Origin: CAVQGZ01 sp964400785
Lineage (GTDB): Bacteria; Actinomycetota; Actinomycetes; Jiangellales; Jiangellaceae
Assembly: GCA_964400785.1 (NCBI GenBank)
Contig: CAYNWB010000036.1
Location: forward strand, 1-21,362
Direction: 5' to 3'
Length of the DNA stretch: 21,362 nt
This document shows, in pieces, positions 6,357-14,053 of the stretch. Under the pieces are notes generated by a model that saw nothing but the letters and a program-made list of their open reading frames with translations, was not told where the DNA came from and ran no database searches. Each line of letters opens with the position of its first letter. Position 1 is the first letter of the stretch. The translations under genes and the position numbers were made by a program.

Positions 6357-7265
6357 GTGGCGCGTTCTCGCTTTCAACCCGACCGTGGGCTCACGGCGCG
6401 CATGGTCGTCACCATGCTGCTGCTGCTAGGTCTGTACGGCGTCCTGGCCTTCTCCCTCTACTGGTTTCTCGGCAACTCAGCGGGCTTCTTGATCTGGGGC
6501 GTGATCCCGATCGGCATGCTCTGGGCCCAGTGGTACTACTCCGACACGCTGGCGATGAAGGGCATGCGTGCTCGTGAGGTGAGTCCGGCCGAGGCGCCTG
6601 AGCTGCACGCGCTCGTCGACCGCCTGTGCGCGCTGGCCGACATGAAGAAGCCCCGCGTCGCCGTCAGCGTGAGCGACGTCCCGAATGCGTTCGCCACCGG
6701 ACGCAGCGAGGACCGCGCCGTGGTCGCCGTCACCACCGGGCTCATGAAGCGCCTGGACGAGCGCGAGATGGAGGCCGTGCTCAGCCACGAGCTGAGCCAC
6801 GTCGCGCACCGCGACGTCACCGTGATGACGGTCGCATCGGCAGTAGGGGTGCTGGCCGGGTTCATGATCCGCTCGGCGATGTGGTCGTCGATGGGCCGCC
6901 GTGACCAGAACGGCGTGCCCGTGGTGCTGCTGTTCATGCTCATCGGCATCGTCGTGTACGCGGTGAGCTTCTTTCTCACCCGCGTGCTCTCGCGCTACCG
7001 CGAGCTCGCCGCCGACCGGGCCGGTGCCATCATGACCGGCCAGCCGGCAGCGCTGGCCAGTGCGCTGACCAAGATCTCCGGCAGCATGGCGCGCATCCCC
7101 GAGCGCGACCTGCGCGCCGCCGAGCCGTACAACGCCTTCTTCATCTTCCCGGCCTTCACCAGCAAGGGCGTCGACCTCGCCTCGCTGTTCTCGACGCACC
7201 CGCCGCTGGAGAAGCGGCTCGACCAGCTGGCGAAGATCTCCGCCGAGCTCGGGCGGCCGATGTAG
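6357..7265 (+). CDS. htpX: Zinc metalloprotease HtpX
   Basis: Membrane-integrated M48B protease that degrades misfolded membrane proteins. The 302-residue protein has two N-terminal hydrophobic segments (about residues 18-60), the zinc motif H144-E145-L-S-H148 and a third ligand E216 in YRELAADRAG. Two further hydrophobic stretches lie between these (around 160-175 and 188-208), and the conserved FSTHPPLEKRL is near the end. The GTG at 6357 gives the usual actinobacterial opening VARSRFQPDRGLT; the GGGGGAG upstream is 12 nt away, longer than ideal. It sits inside the psp operon and its TAG abuts the PspAB start directly, which ties membrane protein quality control to PspA. Confidence 0.95.
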   Translation: MARSRFQPDRGLTARMVVTMLLLLGLYGVLAFSLYWFLGNSAGFLIWGVIPIGMLWAQWYYSDTLAMKGMRAREVSPAEAPELHALVDRLCALADMKKPRVAVSVSDVPNAFATGRSEDRAVVAVTTGLMKRLDEREMEAVLSHELSHVAHRDVTVMTVASAVGVLAGFMIRSAMWSSMGRRDQNGVPVVLLFMLIGIVVYAVSFFLTRVLSRYRELAADRAGAIMTGQPAALASALTKISGSMARIPERDLRAAEPYNAFFIFPAFTSKGVDLASLFSTHPPLEKRLDQLAKISAELGRPM

Positions 7266-7838
7266 GTGGGGTTCTTCGACGCCCTCATGGGTCGGCGCAA
7301 GCTCAAGGGCCCCGACCTCGACGCCCTGTTCGCCGTGCCGTCCGCGGCGCTGACCCTCGAGGTGTCGTCGGGCCTGACCTCCACCGGCAAGGTCGGTATC
7401 TGCTACCGCGACCCCGAGGGCGCCGCCTTCGACCGCCTCGAGGCCGACATCACCGCGATGCTGCAGGCGTCCAAGCCCGAGCAGGTGCGCGACCCGCACG
7501 GGTACTCGTGGATCGTGCTGACCGCGCCGGACGGCACGTCCGACCTCGGTGGGCTGGTCACCGACCTGCACGCGGTGACCACGTCGCTGCAGGCGGAGGG
7601 GTTCGGCCCGAGCATCCTGTGCGACCTGGTGCCGTTCCGGTCGGGCGAGGGCCGGCTGCTCGCGCTGGTGTACCTGCCCAAGCGCGGCACCTTCTACCCG
7701 TTCGCCCCGCAGGGTGGGGCGGGGCAGTCGCGCGACAACGTGCTCGAGCTGCAGGTGCGCAGCGTGATCGGGGCCGAGCTGCCGATCGAGCCCGACCTCG
7801 GCCGCTGGTTCCCGGTCTGGGACGCCCCGGTCTTCTAG
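7266..7838 (+). CDS. pspAB: PspA-associated protein PspAB
   Basis: A 190-residue soluble protein beginning VGFFDALMGRRKLKGPDLD, with conserved-looking stretches GLTSTGKVGICYRD, GYSWIVLTAPD, FGPSILCDLVPF and VYLPKRGTFYPFAP, and ending LGRWFPVWDAPVF. It corresponds to the PspAB family, which regularly follows PspA, PspAA and HtpX in actinobacteria; its biochemical activity is unknown. The GTG at 7266 starts on the base after the htpX stop codon, so it depends on reinitiation. It is the last gene of the operon and is followed 42 bp later by an 85-bp palindromic repeat. Confidence 0.85.
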   Translation: MGFFDALMGRRKLKGPDLDALFAVPSAALTLEVSSGLTSTGKVGICYRDPEGAAFDRLEADITAMLQASKPEQVRDPHGYSWIVLTAPDGTSDLGGLVTDLHAVTTSLQAEGFGPSILCDLVPFRSGEGRLLALVYLPKRGTFYPFAPQGGAGQSRDNVLELQVRSVIGAELPIEPDLGRWFPVWDAPVF

Positions 7839-7880
7839 CCCGGCCCCGCCCCCGCGCCCCGTCCCGCCCCGTCCCGCCGA

Positions 7881-7965
7881 GGGAAATGATCACGTTAGGT
7901 ACGCCTGTGGGTGGTTCACGCGGGCAATTCCCCGCGCAAAGCACCCACACGCCTCGCAAGGGGCA
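7881..7965 (+). repeat. 85-bp palindromic repeat, copy 1
   Basis: Begins GGGAAATGATCACGTTAGGT and folds on itself: TGTGGGTG (7906-7913) pairs with CACCCACA (7942-7949) around a CGCGGGCAATTCCCCGCG core. It matches copy 2 at 77 of 85 positions and copy 3 at 70 of 85, without gaps. It lies between pspAB (plus) and the oxidoreductase (minus), where both transcripts end. Confidence 0.85.
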
Positions 7966-8003
7966 GCCGGACGGGGTCGCAGCCCGGGTCGCGGCCCGGT
8001 CGC

Positions 8004-9005
8004 TCAGGTGCGGCTGTCGGCCACCGTGACGACCACCCTGCCGTGGGCGTGGCCCTGGCCGTAGTACGCCAGCGCCGCCGGGGCCTCGGCAAGGGAGAAC
8101 ACGCGGTCCACCACCGGCGTCACGGCCCCTTGCTCGACAAGGTCGAGCACCTCGGCGAGCAGCTCCCCGTCCGCGCGGGCGGCGAAGGGACGCAGCCGCT
8201 GGCTGGTGAAGGGCGACACAGCCAGAGCCTGCGCGGCGCGCCACAGGTAGCCCCCGACCCATCGTCCGCCGTGCGTGTTGCTGTTGGGCATCAGGACGCC
8301 GCTCGGCTTCAGCGCCCGTCGCAGGTCGCGCAGGGGCCAGGCGCCCACGTTGTCGAAGACGACGTCGTACTCACCCGGCTGGGCCGCCAGGCCGTCCCGC
8401 GTGTAGTCGATCACGTGATCCGCTCCGAGCCCGGCGACCAAGGTCGCCGCGTCCGGGCCACACACCGCCGTCACCTGCGCACCCAGCATCCGAGCGATCT
8501 GGACGGCGAACGTGCCGACGCCCCCAGACGCCCCTGTGACCAGAACGTGCTGGCCGGGCTGCACGTGGGCCACGTCGCGCAACGCCTGCAGCGCCGTCAC
8601 GCCGGCGACGGGAACGGCCGCTGCCTGCTCGAAGCCCAGCCCGGACGGCATCCGCACCACTGCCCCCACCGGAGCCGCCACGTACTCGGCGAAGCCGCCT
8701 CGCGGAACCTCCGCGCAGACGTCGGCCCCGACGTCCAGCCCGACGACAGCCGGGCCCGCCTGCTCGACGGTGCCGGCGACGGCGAGGCCCAGCACGGGGT
8801 GCTTCGGTCGGCGCAGTCCGGTCGTCAGCCGCAGCAGGTAGGGCTCCCCGCGCAGCGCGAACGCGTCGCCCGGGCTCACCGCCGCCGCCCGCACCCTGAT
8901 GAGCACCTCGTCGTCGGCGATCGTCGGACGGTCGACCGATGCCAGCGACAGCACCGTCTCGGCGTCGCCGTACCTCTCGTAGGTAAGTGCTGCGATCGTG
9001 CTCAT
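8004..9005 (-). CDS. Zinc-less MDR oxidoreductase (quinone reductase-like)
   Basis: NAD(P)H-dependent medium-chain dehydrogenase/reductase, probably acting on a quinone, enone or similar electrophile. The 333 residues contain the N-terminal GroES-like domain (VLIRVRAAAVSPGDAFALRG) and the nucleotide-binding motif VTGASGGVGTFAVQ around residue 155. They also include DHVIDYTRDG and YDVVFDNVGAWPL, and the end GKAHGRVVV-like GHAHGRVVVTV. The structural zinc cysteine cluster is absent. The ATG at 9005 follows GGGAGGCACAC. It diverges from a TetR gene with a shared palindromic operator, so the TetR protein very likely controls it. The inducer and true substrate are unknown. Confidence 0.9.
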   Translation of the reverse strand: MSTIAALTYERYGDAETVLSLASVDRPTIADDEVLIRVRAAAVSPGDAFALRGEPYLLRLTTGLRRPKHPVLGLAVAGTVEQAGPAVVGLDVGADVCAEVPRGGFAEYVAAPVGAVVRMPSGLGFEQAAAVPVAGVTALQALRDVAHVQPGQHVLVTGASGGVGTFAVQIARMLGAQVTAVCGPDAATLVAGLGADHVIDYTRDGLAAQPGEYDVVFDNVGAWPLRDLRRALKPSGVLMPNSNTHGGRWVGGYLWRAAQALAVSPFTSQRLRPFAARADGELLAEVLDLVEQGAVTPVVDRVFSLAEAPAALAYYGQGHAHGRVVVTVADSRT

Positions 9006-9020
9006 GTGTGCCTCCCGGCT

Positions 9021-9063
9021 GCGTGACATACACCGTACGTTAGACGTACACTGTATGTCACGC
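9021..9063. promoter_or_regulatory. 43-bp palindromic operator with two mirrored promoters
   Basis: The segment reads GCGTGACATACACCGTACGT, then TAG, then ACGTACACTGTATGTCACGC; 18 of 21 position pairs are complementary. Each strand has TGACAT followed by 17 nt and a -10 box: TACACT (9047-9052) towards tetR and TACGGT (9037-9032) towards the oxidoreductase. A dimeric TetR protein bound here would block both promoters. The inner half-sites CATACACCGTACGT and CATACAGTGTACGT (opposite strand) suggest two overlapping dimer sites. Confidence 0.8.
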
Positions 9064-9100
9064 AAGGCACATCGACCCCGTCGACCCGAGAGGAGCGGCC

Positions 9101-9772
9101 GTGGCACCGCAGCGCCCCTCCGTGCCGGCAGATCGGGTCGCGCTCAGCCGCGAGCGCGTGCTGGCCGCGGCCGTGTCGTTCGCCGACGCCCACGGAGTAG
9201 CCGCGCTGAGCATGCGCAAGCTCGCCCAGCACCTCGGCTTCGAGGCCATGTCGCTGTACAACCACGTGGCCAGCAAGGACGACCTGCTCGACGGCATGCT
9301 CGAGGTCGTCGCCGCCGAGGTGGAGCCCGTGCGGGACGACGTCGCATGGAAGGACGCGATCACAGCCGGCGCCGTCTCGACCCACCAGATGCTGCGTCGC
9401 CACCCGTGGGCCAGTGCCCTGTGGGCCCGTCCCGTCGGACCGACGCGGCTGCGCTGGCTCGAGGCCCTGCTCGCCGCGCTCGAGCGGTCGGGGTTGCCCG
9501 CGCACGTCGCACACAGCGGATTCCACGCCGTCAACAACCACATCGTGGGGTTCGCCCTGCAGGAGCAGGCCCTGCCCTTCGACGAGCACGACCTGCAGGA
9601 CGGCGCCGCCGCATTCATCGAGGGGCTGCCCGCCGGTGAGTTCCCGCTGATGCGTGCGCACGTCCAGCAGCACCTCGACGGCTCCGGCGAGGACGAGTTC
9701 GGGTTCGGGCTCGCCCTCATCCTCGACGGCCTCGAGCGCCTCGCCCCCCGTCCCCGGCCCCAGGGGAACTGA
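9101..9772 (+). CDS. TetR-family transcriptional regulator
   Basis: A 223-residue one-component repressor. The N-terminal domain (about residues 15-65) has the helix-turn-helix LSMRKLAQHLGFEAMSLYNH followed by VASKDDLLDGM. The all-helical ligand domain contains HPWASALWARPVGPTRLRWL and the C-terminal FGFGLALILDGLERLAP, as in TetR_C-type regulators. The GTG at 9101 is preceded by GAGAGGAG. It reads away from the MDR oxidoreductase gene across a 43-bp palindrome, so autoregulation and control of that gene are likely. Its TGA stop (9770-9772) lies inside copy 2 of the 85-bp repeat, so the last codons overlap the element. Confidence 0.92.
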   Translation: MAPQRPSVPADRVALSRERVLAAAVSFADAHGVAALSMRKLAQHLGFEAMSLYNHVASKDDLLDGMLEVVAAEVEPVRDDVAWKDAITAGAVSTHQMLRRHPWASALWARPVGPTRLRWLEALLAALERSGLPAHVAHSGFHAVNNHIVGFALQEQALPFDEHDLQDGAAAFIEGLPAGEFPLMRAHVQQHLDGSGEDEFGFGLALILDGLERLAPRPRPQGN

Positions 9773-9848
9773 TCACGTTAGGTACGCCTGTGAGTGGTTC
9801 ACACGGCAAATCCGCCGCGCAAAGCACCCACAAGCCTCGCAAGGGGCA
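9764..9848 (+). repeat. 85-bp palindromic repeat, copy 2
   Basis: Begins GGGAACTGATCACGTTAGGT and ends GCCTCGCAAGGGGCA; 77 of 85 positions match copy 1. It lies between tetR (plus) and the hydrolase (minus), and the tetR stop codon is part of it. Confidence 0.85.
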
Positions 9849-9884
9849 CCGGCCCGACGTCTCCAACCCCCCAGCTCCGGCACG

Positions 9885-10640
9885 TCAGTGCCCGCGAGTC
9901 TGCACCTCGACTCCGGACGGGCTGCGCCCCGCCTCGGCCCCCCGCAGGGTCACGTCGAGCCAGTCACCCACGACCTGCTGAGTCAGCGCGAGCTGCTCGT
10001 CCCGGCTGATCGTGCCTGCGTCGCACGCCAGCCCGCGAAACGTCGTCGAGTCGTTGAACCCGCAGTGGTATCCGCCGGTGATGCTGACGAACCGGGCCGG
10101 ACCCACCACCGCCTCGTACATCGCGAACGTCGTCGCCGGCCGCACGATGCGGTCGAGCGCCCCCACCACGAACAGCGCCGGAGCCGAGATCGACCGGGAC
10201 GCCGCCACCGCGGACGGAAACGTCTGCGCCGCCGCCAGCGTCACCACCGCATCGACCTCCGCAGCCCGCGCAGCGGCCAGCAGCGCCGCCCCGCCTCCCA
10301 TCGAGTGACCGGCCACGGCACACAGCGACGGGTGCGCGGACGGCACGTGCGCCCGCGTCCACCGGATCGCAACCACCAAGTCGTCCGCCAGCCGGCCGTG
10401 GCGAGGCGGCAGCCCGCGCTCGGTACGCGGTGCCACCACGACGTACCCCCTCGCGGCCAGCGCCGTCATGGTCGATGCATACCTCTGCGGCCCCTGCAAG
10501 AACCCGTGCCCGAACGCCACCACCGGAAAGCCGTCCGACCACGCTCCCACCGGCCGCACCAGCAGGGCCGAGAACGACCGGCCCTCGAGCGCGACTCGCA
10601 CCGTCGAGCACGACGTCGCGAGGGCGCGCACGCCGCCCAC
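9885..10640 (-). CDS. Alpha/beta hydrolase (dienelactone hydrolase/lipase-like)
   Basis: A 251-residue serine hydrolase acting on an ester or lactone. The catalytic triad is readable: S113 in GHSMGG, D163 in GALDRIV and H192 in GGYHCGFND. The oxyanion region is AFGHGFLQGPQRY near residue 45. The layout resembles the chlorophyllase/PET-hydrolase-like branch, though the protein has no signal peptide and is probably cytosolic. Start: the GTG at 10640 lies 13 nt after the nadA stop, with GAGGGA about 8 nt upstream, so it is likely co-transcribed with nadA. No functional link to NAD synthesis is evident. Confidence 0.85.
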   Translation of the reverse strand: MGGVRALATSCSTVRVALEGRSFSALLVRPVGAWSDGFPVVAFGHGFLQGPQRYASTMTALAARGYVVVAPRTERGLPPRHGRLADDLVVAIRWTRAHVPSAHPSLCAVAGHSMGGGAALLAAARAAEVDAVVTLAAAQTFPSAVAASRSISAPALFVVGALDRIVRPATTFAMYEAVVGPARFVSITGGYHCGFNDSTTFRGLACDAGTISRDEQLALTQQVVGDWLDVTLRGAEAGRSPSGVEVQTRGH

Positions 10641-10653
10641 GAGCCCCAGTCCC

Positions 10654-11853
10654 TCAGTCCTTCGCGGCCACCGTGCCCGGCAGCGCCAGCATGCGGTCGA
10701 GGGCCACCCTCGCCCAGTGCGCCACGTCCGAGTCGACCTCGATGCGGTTGACGACCGTGCCCTCGACCAGGTTCTCCATCGCCCACACCAGGTGCGGCAG
10801 GTCGATGCGGTTCATCGTCGCGCAGAAGCACACCGTGTCGTCCAAGAAGACGACCCGCTTGTCGGGGAACTGCGCGGCCAGCCTCTTGACCAGGTTCAGC
10901 TCAGTACCCACCGCCCACGCCGAGCCGGCCGGCGCCGCGGCGATCGTCGAGATGATGAACTCCGTCGAGCCCACGTAGTCGGCCTTGGTCACCACGTCGT
11001 GCGTGCACTCCGGGTGCACCAGGACGTTGACCCCGGGCACCCGCTCGCGCACGTCGTCGACGCACTGCGCGCTGAACCGTCCGTGCACCGAGCAGTGGCC
11101 GCGCCACAGCAGCATCCGCGCGTCACGCAGCTGCGCGTCGGTCACCCCGAAGTCGGGCTTGTGCGGGTCGATCACGACGCAGTCATCCAGCGAGAGCCCG
11201 AGCTCGAGCACCGCGGTGTTGCGCCCGAGGTGCTGGTCGGGCAGGAACAGCACCTTGCCCTCACCCTCCGGATGCTGGTCGAACGCCCACGTCAGCGACC
11301 TCTCGGCGTTGCTGGACGTGCACACGGCTCCGCCGTGGCGTCCGCAGAACGCCTTGATGTCGGCCGAGGAGTTCATGTACGTGATGGGCACGACGTCGGC
11401 GGCGACGCCGGCGTCCTCGAGGCGTTCCCAGGCCTCCTCGACCTGCTGCAGGCGGGCCATGTCGGCCATCGAGCACCCCGCCGCCAGGTCGGGCAGCACC
11501 ACCTTCTGGGTGTCGGACGTCAGGATGTCGGCGCTCTCGGCCATGAAGTGCACGCCGCAGAACACGATGTACTCGGCATCCGGACGCGCCGCCGCCTCGC
11601 GGGCGAGCTTGAACGAGTCGCCGGTGACGTCGGCGAACTGGATCACCTCGTCGCGCTGGTAGTGGTGACCGAGCACGAACAGCTTGTCGCCGAGGGCCTG
11701 CTTCGCCCGCCGCGCGCGGTCGACGAGGTCGGGGTCGGACGCCGGCGGCAGGTCGCCGGGGCACTCCACGCCACGCTCGCTGAACGGGTCGGCGCCCCGT
11801 CCGAGCAGCAGCAGCGGCAGCGCGGCGGCGGATGCGGTGGTGTCTGCAGTCAT
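10654..11853 (-). CDS. nadA: Quinolinate synthase NadA
   Basis: 4Fe-4S enzyme condensing iminoaspartate with dihydroxyacetone phosphate to quinolinate in de novo NAD synthesis, cytosolic. The 399-residue protein has the family landmarks LGHHYQRDEV, GDSFKLAREA, FCGVHFMAESA, YMNSSADIKAFCG, HPECTHDVV, GTELNLVKRL and CFCATMNR. Candidate cluster cysteines are C99, C283 and C342 or C344. The ATG at 11853 was chosen because upstream codons look non-coding; its ribosome-binding site is weak. nadB and nadC are not adjacent. The Fe-S requirement fits with the erpA and cysteine desulfurase genes 3-5 kb away, but that proximity may be chance. Confidence 0.96.
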   Translation of the reverse strand: MTADTTASAAALPLLLLGRGADPFSERGVECPGDLPPASDPDLVDRARRAKQALGDKLFVLGHHYQRDEVIQFADVTGDSFKLAREAAARPDAEYIVFCGVHFMAESADILTSDTQKVVLPDLAAGCSMADMARLQQVEEAWERLEDAGVAADVVPITYMNSSADIKAFCGRHGGAVCTSSNAERSLTWAFDQHPEGEGKVLFLPDQHLGRNTAVLELGLSLDDCVVIDPHKPDFGVTDAQLRDARMLLWRGHCSVHGRFSAQCVDDVRERVPGVNVLVHPECTHDVVTKADYVGSTEFIISTIAAAPAGSAWAVGTELNLVKRLAAQFPDKRVVFLDDTVCFCATMNRIDLPHLVWAMENLVEGTVVNRIEVDSDVAHWARVALDRMLALPGTVAAKD

Positions 11854-11918
11854 AGTCCGCGCATCGTCCCACGAGCACCCCTGGTCGGGCACGTGCAGCG
11901 GTGCGGGGCCGGCTGGGG

Positions 11919-11924
11919 CAGACT
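11919..11924 (+). promoter_or_regulatory. Leaderless-type -10 box for the gene at 11931
   Basis: CAGACT ends 6 nt before the ATG at 11931, with no Shine-Dalgarno in between. Confidence 0.35.
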
Positions 11925-11930
11925 CGCGCC

Positions 11931-12203
11931 ATGGCTGCCGGGTTGACGATCCTCGCGCTCGCCGTGCTGCTGGTGGGCGTCACGATCTACCTCAACGCGC
12001 AGCGGCGGCTCGAGCGGGCCCAGGCCGCCGAGGCGGCCCTGCGGGCCGAGAACGCCCGGCTGCAGCGAGCGATCGGCGCGGCCGAGCAGTCGATCAGGGC
12101 CATCGCCAACGACCCGCGACTCGACTCGGGCCTGGGGCTGCAGGTCGACATGGCCCTGGACGACCTGCGCCGCGCCACCGGCGAGCTCGGCCCGGGGGCG
12201 TAG
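11931..12203 (+). CDS. Small membrane-anchored coiled-coil protein, unknown
   Basis: A 90-residue protein with one N-terminal transmembrane helix (LTILALAVLLVGVTIYL, residues 5-21) and a cytosolic alpha-helical coiled coil (RRLERAQAAEAALRAENARL and on to about residue 60). It ends with VDMALDDLRRATGELG. I do not recognise a named family. The ATG at 11931 is preferred over an in-frame start 30 nt upstream because the hydrophobic helix begins here and CAGACT sits at leaderless spacing. It diverges from nadA and converges on the secreted-protein gene at 12255. Confidence 0.65.
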   Translation: MAAGLTILALAVLLVGVTIYLNAQRRLERAQAAEAALRAENARLQRAIGAAEQSIRAIANDPRLDSGLGLQVDMALDDLRRATGELGPGA

Positions 12204-12217
12204 CCGCCGTCCGGCGG
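12204..12217. terminator. GC-rich hairpin between convergent genes
   Basis: CCGCCG-TCC-GGCGG gives a short strong stem immediately after the stop of the coiled-coil gene, followed by further CCGG-rich inverted stretches up to the stop of the opposing gene. There is no T-tract. Confidence 0.35.
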
Positions 12218-12254
12218 TGTCGTCCGGTGCCGCCCGGTGCCGCCGGCGTGCCGC

Positions 12255-12692
12255 TCAGTCGTCGGGACGGTCGCGGAACCCCGGCGGGCAGTCAGACTCG
12301 GCCGCGGCCGACACGATCGCGCCCTTGTCCGGCCCCGGCGGGGTCGAGCGAGCGATCGACGAGACGTACTGGCCGTGGTTGCGTGCGTCCTCGCAGGCCA
12401 CGGGCTCGACGTCGCGGCCCTTGCCGGGCTTGGGCCCGGCCCACTCCGGCCTGCCGGTGGTCTTCTCGGCCTTGTCGGGCTTGCCGGCGTCCTCGGGCCT
12501 GCCGGCGTCCTCGGGCGGCCCGGCCTGCTCGAGGGCGGTCTCGGCCTGCTCGGCAGCCACCTCGGGCAGATCGCTGGGCTCCGGCGCACTCGTCCCGGCC
12601 CACGACACGGCGGCAACGGCCACCAGGGCCGACCCAGCCAGTACGGCCCCCAGCACGCGGGGCCACCGCTCGGTACGCGCGGGTTCCGCCAT
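12255..12692 (-). CDS. Secreted or membrane-anchored protein, unknown function
   Basis: A 145-residue protein with a short basic N-terminus, a hydrophobic segment (LGAVLAGSALVAVAAVSWAG, about residues 14-33) that is a signal peptide or anchor, and a Pro/Glu/Ala/Lys linker. The linker holds the near-repeat PPEDAG-RPEDAG-KPDKAEK. The C-terminal domain has ACEDARNHGQYVSSIARS and SAAAESDCPPG, with two cysteines that could pair. The NHG-YVS pattern recalls a small family of actinobacterial secreted proteins whose function I do not know. The ATG at 12692 has AGGGG 6 nt upstream. TACCGT (12718-12713) is a likely -10 box. Confidence 0.72.
   Translation of the reverse strand: MAEPARTERWPRVLGAVLAGSALVAVAAVSWAGTSAPEPSDLPEVAAEQAETALEQAGPPEDAGRPEDAGKPDKAEKTTGRPEWAGPKPGKGRDVEPVACEDARNHGQYVSSIARSTPPGPDKGAIVSAAAESDCPPGFRDRPDD
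12483..12516. repeat. 18-bp tandem repeat inside the secreted-protein gene
   Basis: GCCGGCGTCCTCGGGC occurs at 12483-12498 and 12501-12516, an 18-bp period encoding PEDAG(R/K) twice. A site of this kind can change length by slippage. Confidence 0.6.
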
Positions 12693-12738
12693 CACGCACC
12701 CCCTCACCGGCCACGGTACTCCGCAGGCCCGCGCCGCG

Positions 12739-12744
12739 TAACCT
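12739..12744 (+). promoter_or_regulatory. -10 box for glycerate kinase
   Basis: TAACCT lies 37 nt before the GTG start. A Shine-Dalgarno GGAGA at 12771-12775 follows, so this gene has a short leader. Confidence 0.35.
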
Positions 12745-12781
12745 GCCGAGCGTCCCCGACCTCGACCCCCGGAGAACCCCC

Positions 12782-13909
12782 GTGCGTGTGCTCGTCGCCC
12801 CCGACAAGTTCGCCGGCACGCTCACTGCCGTCGAGGCGGCCGAGGCGATCCGTCGCGGGTGGCTGCGCCGTCGCCCGGACGACGACGTGGTGGCGGCTCC
12901 GTTGTCGGACGGGGGTCCCGGCTTCGTCGACGCCCTGCACGCCGCGCTCGGCGGTGAGCTGCACGCGCTGACGGTGCACGGCCCGCTCGACAAGCCGACG
13001 CCGGCCACCTTGCTGCTGGTGCACACGCCAACCGGGACGACCGCCTACGTCGAGTCGGCCCAGGCGTGCGGGCTGGCGCTGCTGCCGCGCGACGTCGGCG
13101 GGCGCCCCGAGCGCGACGTCGCCGAGGCCGCGACCACACGCGGCGTCGGCGAGCTGGTGTCGGCCGCCCTGGACGCCGGAGCCGACGAGGTCGTGGTCGG
13201 CCTGGGCGGCTCGGGCACCAACGACGGCGGCGCGGGGCTGCTCGCCGCCCTCGGCGCCGACGCCACCCCTGCTCAGGCGCTCATCCGCGGTGCCTCGGCG
13301 CTGCCCACCCTGACGAGCCTCGACCTCGCACCCGTGCACCGCCGCCTGGCCGGGCGGCGCCTCGTAGCCGCCAGCGACGTCACGAACCCGCTGCTCGGGC
13401 TGCGCGGGGCCACGAACGTCTACGGACCCCAGAAGGGGTTGTCGAAGGAGCGCCTCTTCGCCGTCGACGGCGCGCTGAGCACCTTCGCCCACCTCGTCGG
13501 CCGCGAGGCCGCCGACGCACCCGGCGCCGGTGCGGCCGGGGGGCTCGGCTACGCCCTCATCGTGCTCGGGGCCCGCCAGGTCGCCGGCATCGACCTGGTC
13601 ACCGAGGCGTCGGGGTTCGCCGAGGCGTTGGCCTCGACCGATCTGGTGGTCACCGGTGAGGGCACCCTCGACCCGCAGACCTTCACCGGCAAGGTGGTCG
13701 CCGGGGTCGCGCAGAAGGCGGGGGAGCGCGGCGTGCCGTGCATCGCCCTGGCCGGACGCCTCGAGGTCGGGTCGCGCGAGCTGCGCGCCGCGGGAGTCGA
13801 CGGTGCCTACAGCGTCGTGGACGCGGTCGGGGCGCGCGAGGCCCTCGAGCGCCCGGCCGACGCCCTGGCGGTGCTGTCGGAGCGGGTGGCGCGCACCTGG
13901 GGACACTGA
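12782..13909 (+). CDS. Glycerate kinase (GK-II type)
   Basis: Phosphorylates D-glycerate with ATP in glyoxylate, serine or glycerate metabolism; cytosolic. The 375 residues carry the family landmarks APDKFAGTLTAVEA at the N-terminus, APLSDGGPGFVDAL (the actinobacterial form of the DGG-GT motif) and VGLGGSGTNDGGAG. Also present are ASDVTNPLLG with YGPQKG, and TGEGTLDPQTFTGK. Length is normal for GlxK/GarK-type kinases. The GTG at 12782 has GGAGA at 6 nt. It stands alone downstream of the divergent secreted-protein gene. Whether the product is 2- or 3-phosphoglycerate cannot be decided here. Confidence 0.95.
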   Translation: MRVLVAPDKFAGTLTAVEAAEAIRRGWLRRRPDDDVVAAPLSDGGPGFVDALHAALGGELHALTVHGPLDKPTPATLLLVHTPTGTTAYVESAQACGLALLPRDVGGRPERDVAEAATTRGVGELVSAALDAGADEVVVGLGGSGTNDGGAGLLAALGADATPAQALIRGASALPTLTSLDLAPVHRRLAGRRLVAASDVTNPLLGLRGATNVYGPQKGLSKERLFAVDGALSTFAHLVGREAADAPGAGAAGGLGYALIVLGARQVAGIDLVTEASGFAEALASTDLVVTGEGTLDPQTFTGKVVAGVAQKAGERGVPCIALAGRLEVGSRELRAAGVDGAYSVVDAVGAREALERPADALAVLSERVARTWGH

Positions 13910-14053
13910 CGCCCGCGCAGCGCCGCGTCCCTGCTGGGCGGTGCTGGGAAGCAAGGCGGGCGATGGCGCGTTATGGCGTGCGACGTCGTGACTCAGCCGC
14001 GGTGCTGTGTCACGATTGGCGGCCAAGGACGAGGGCTCACTTCGAGGAGAGAT

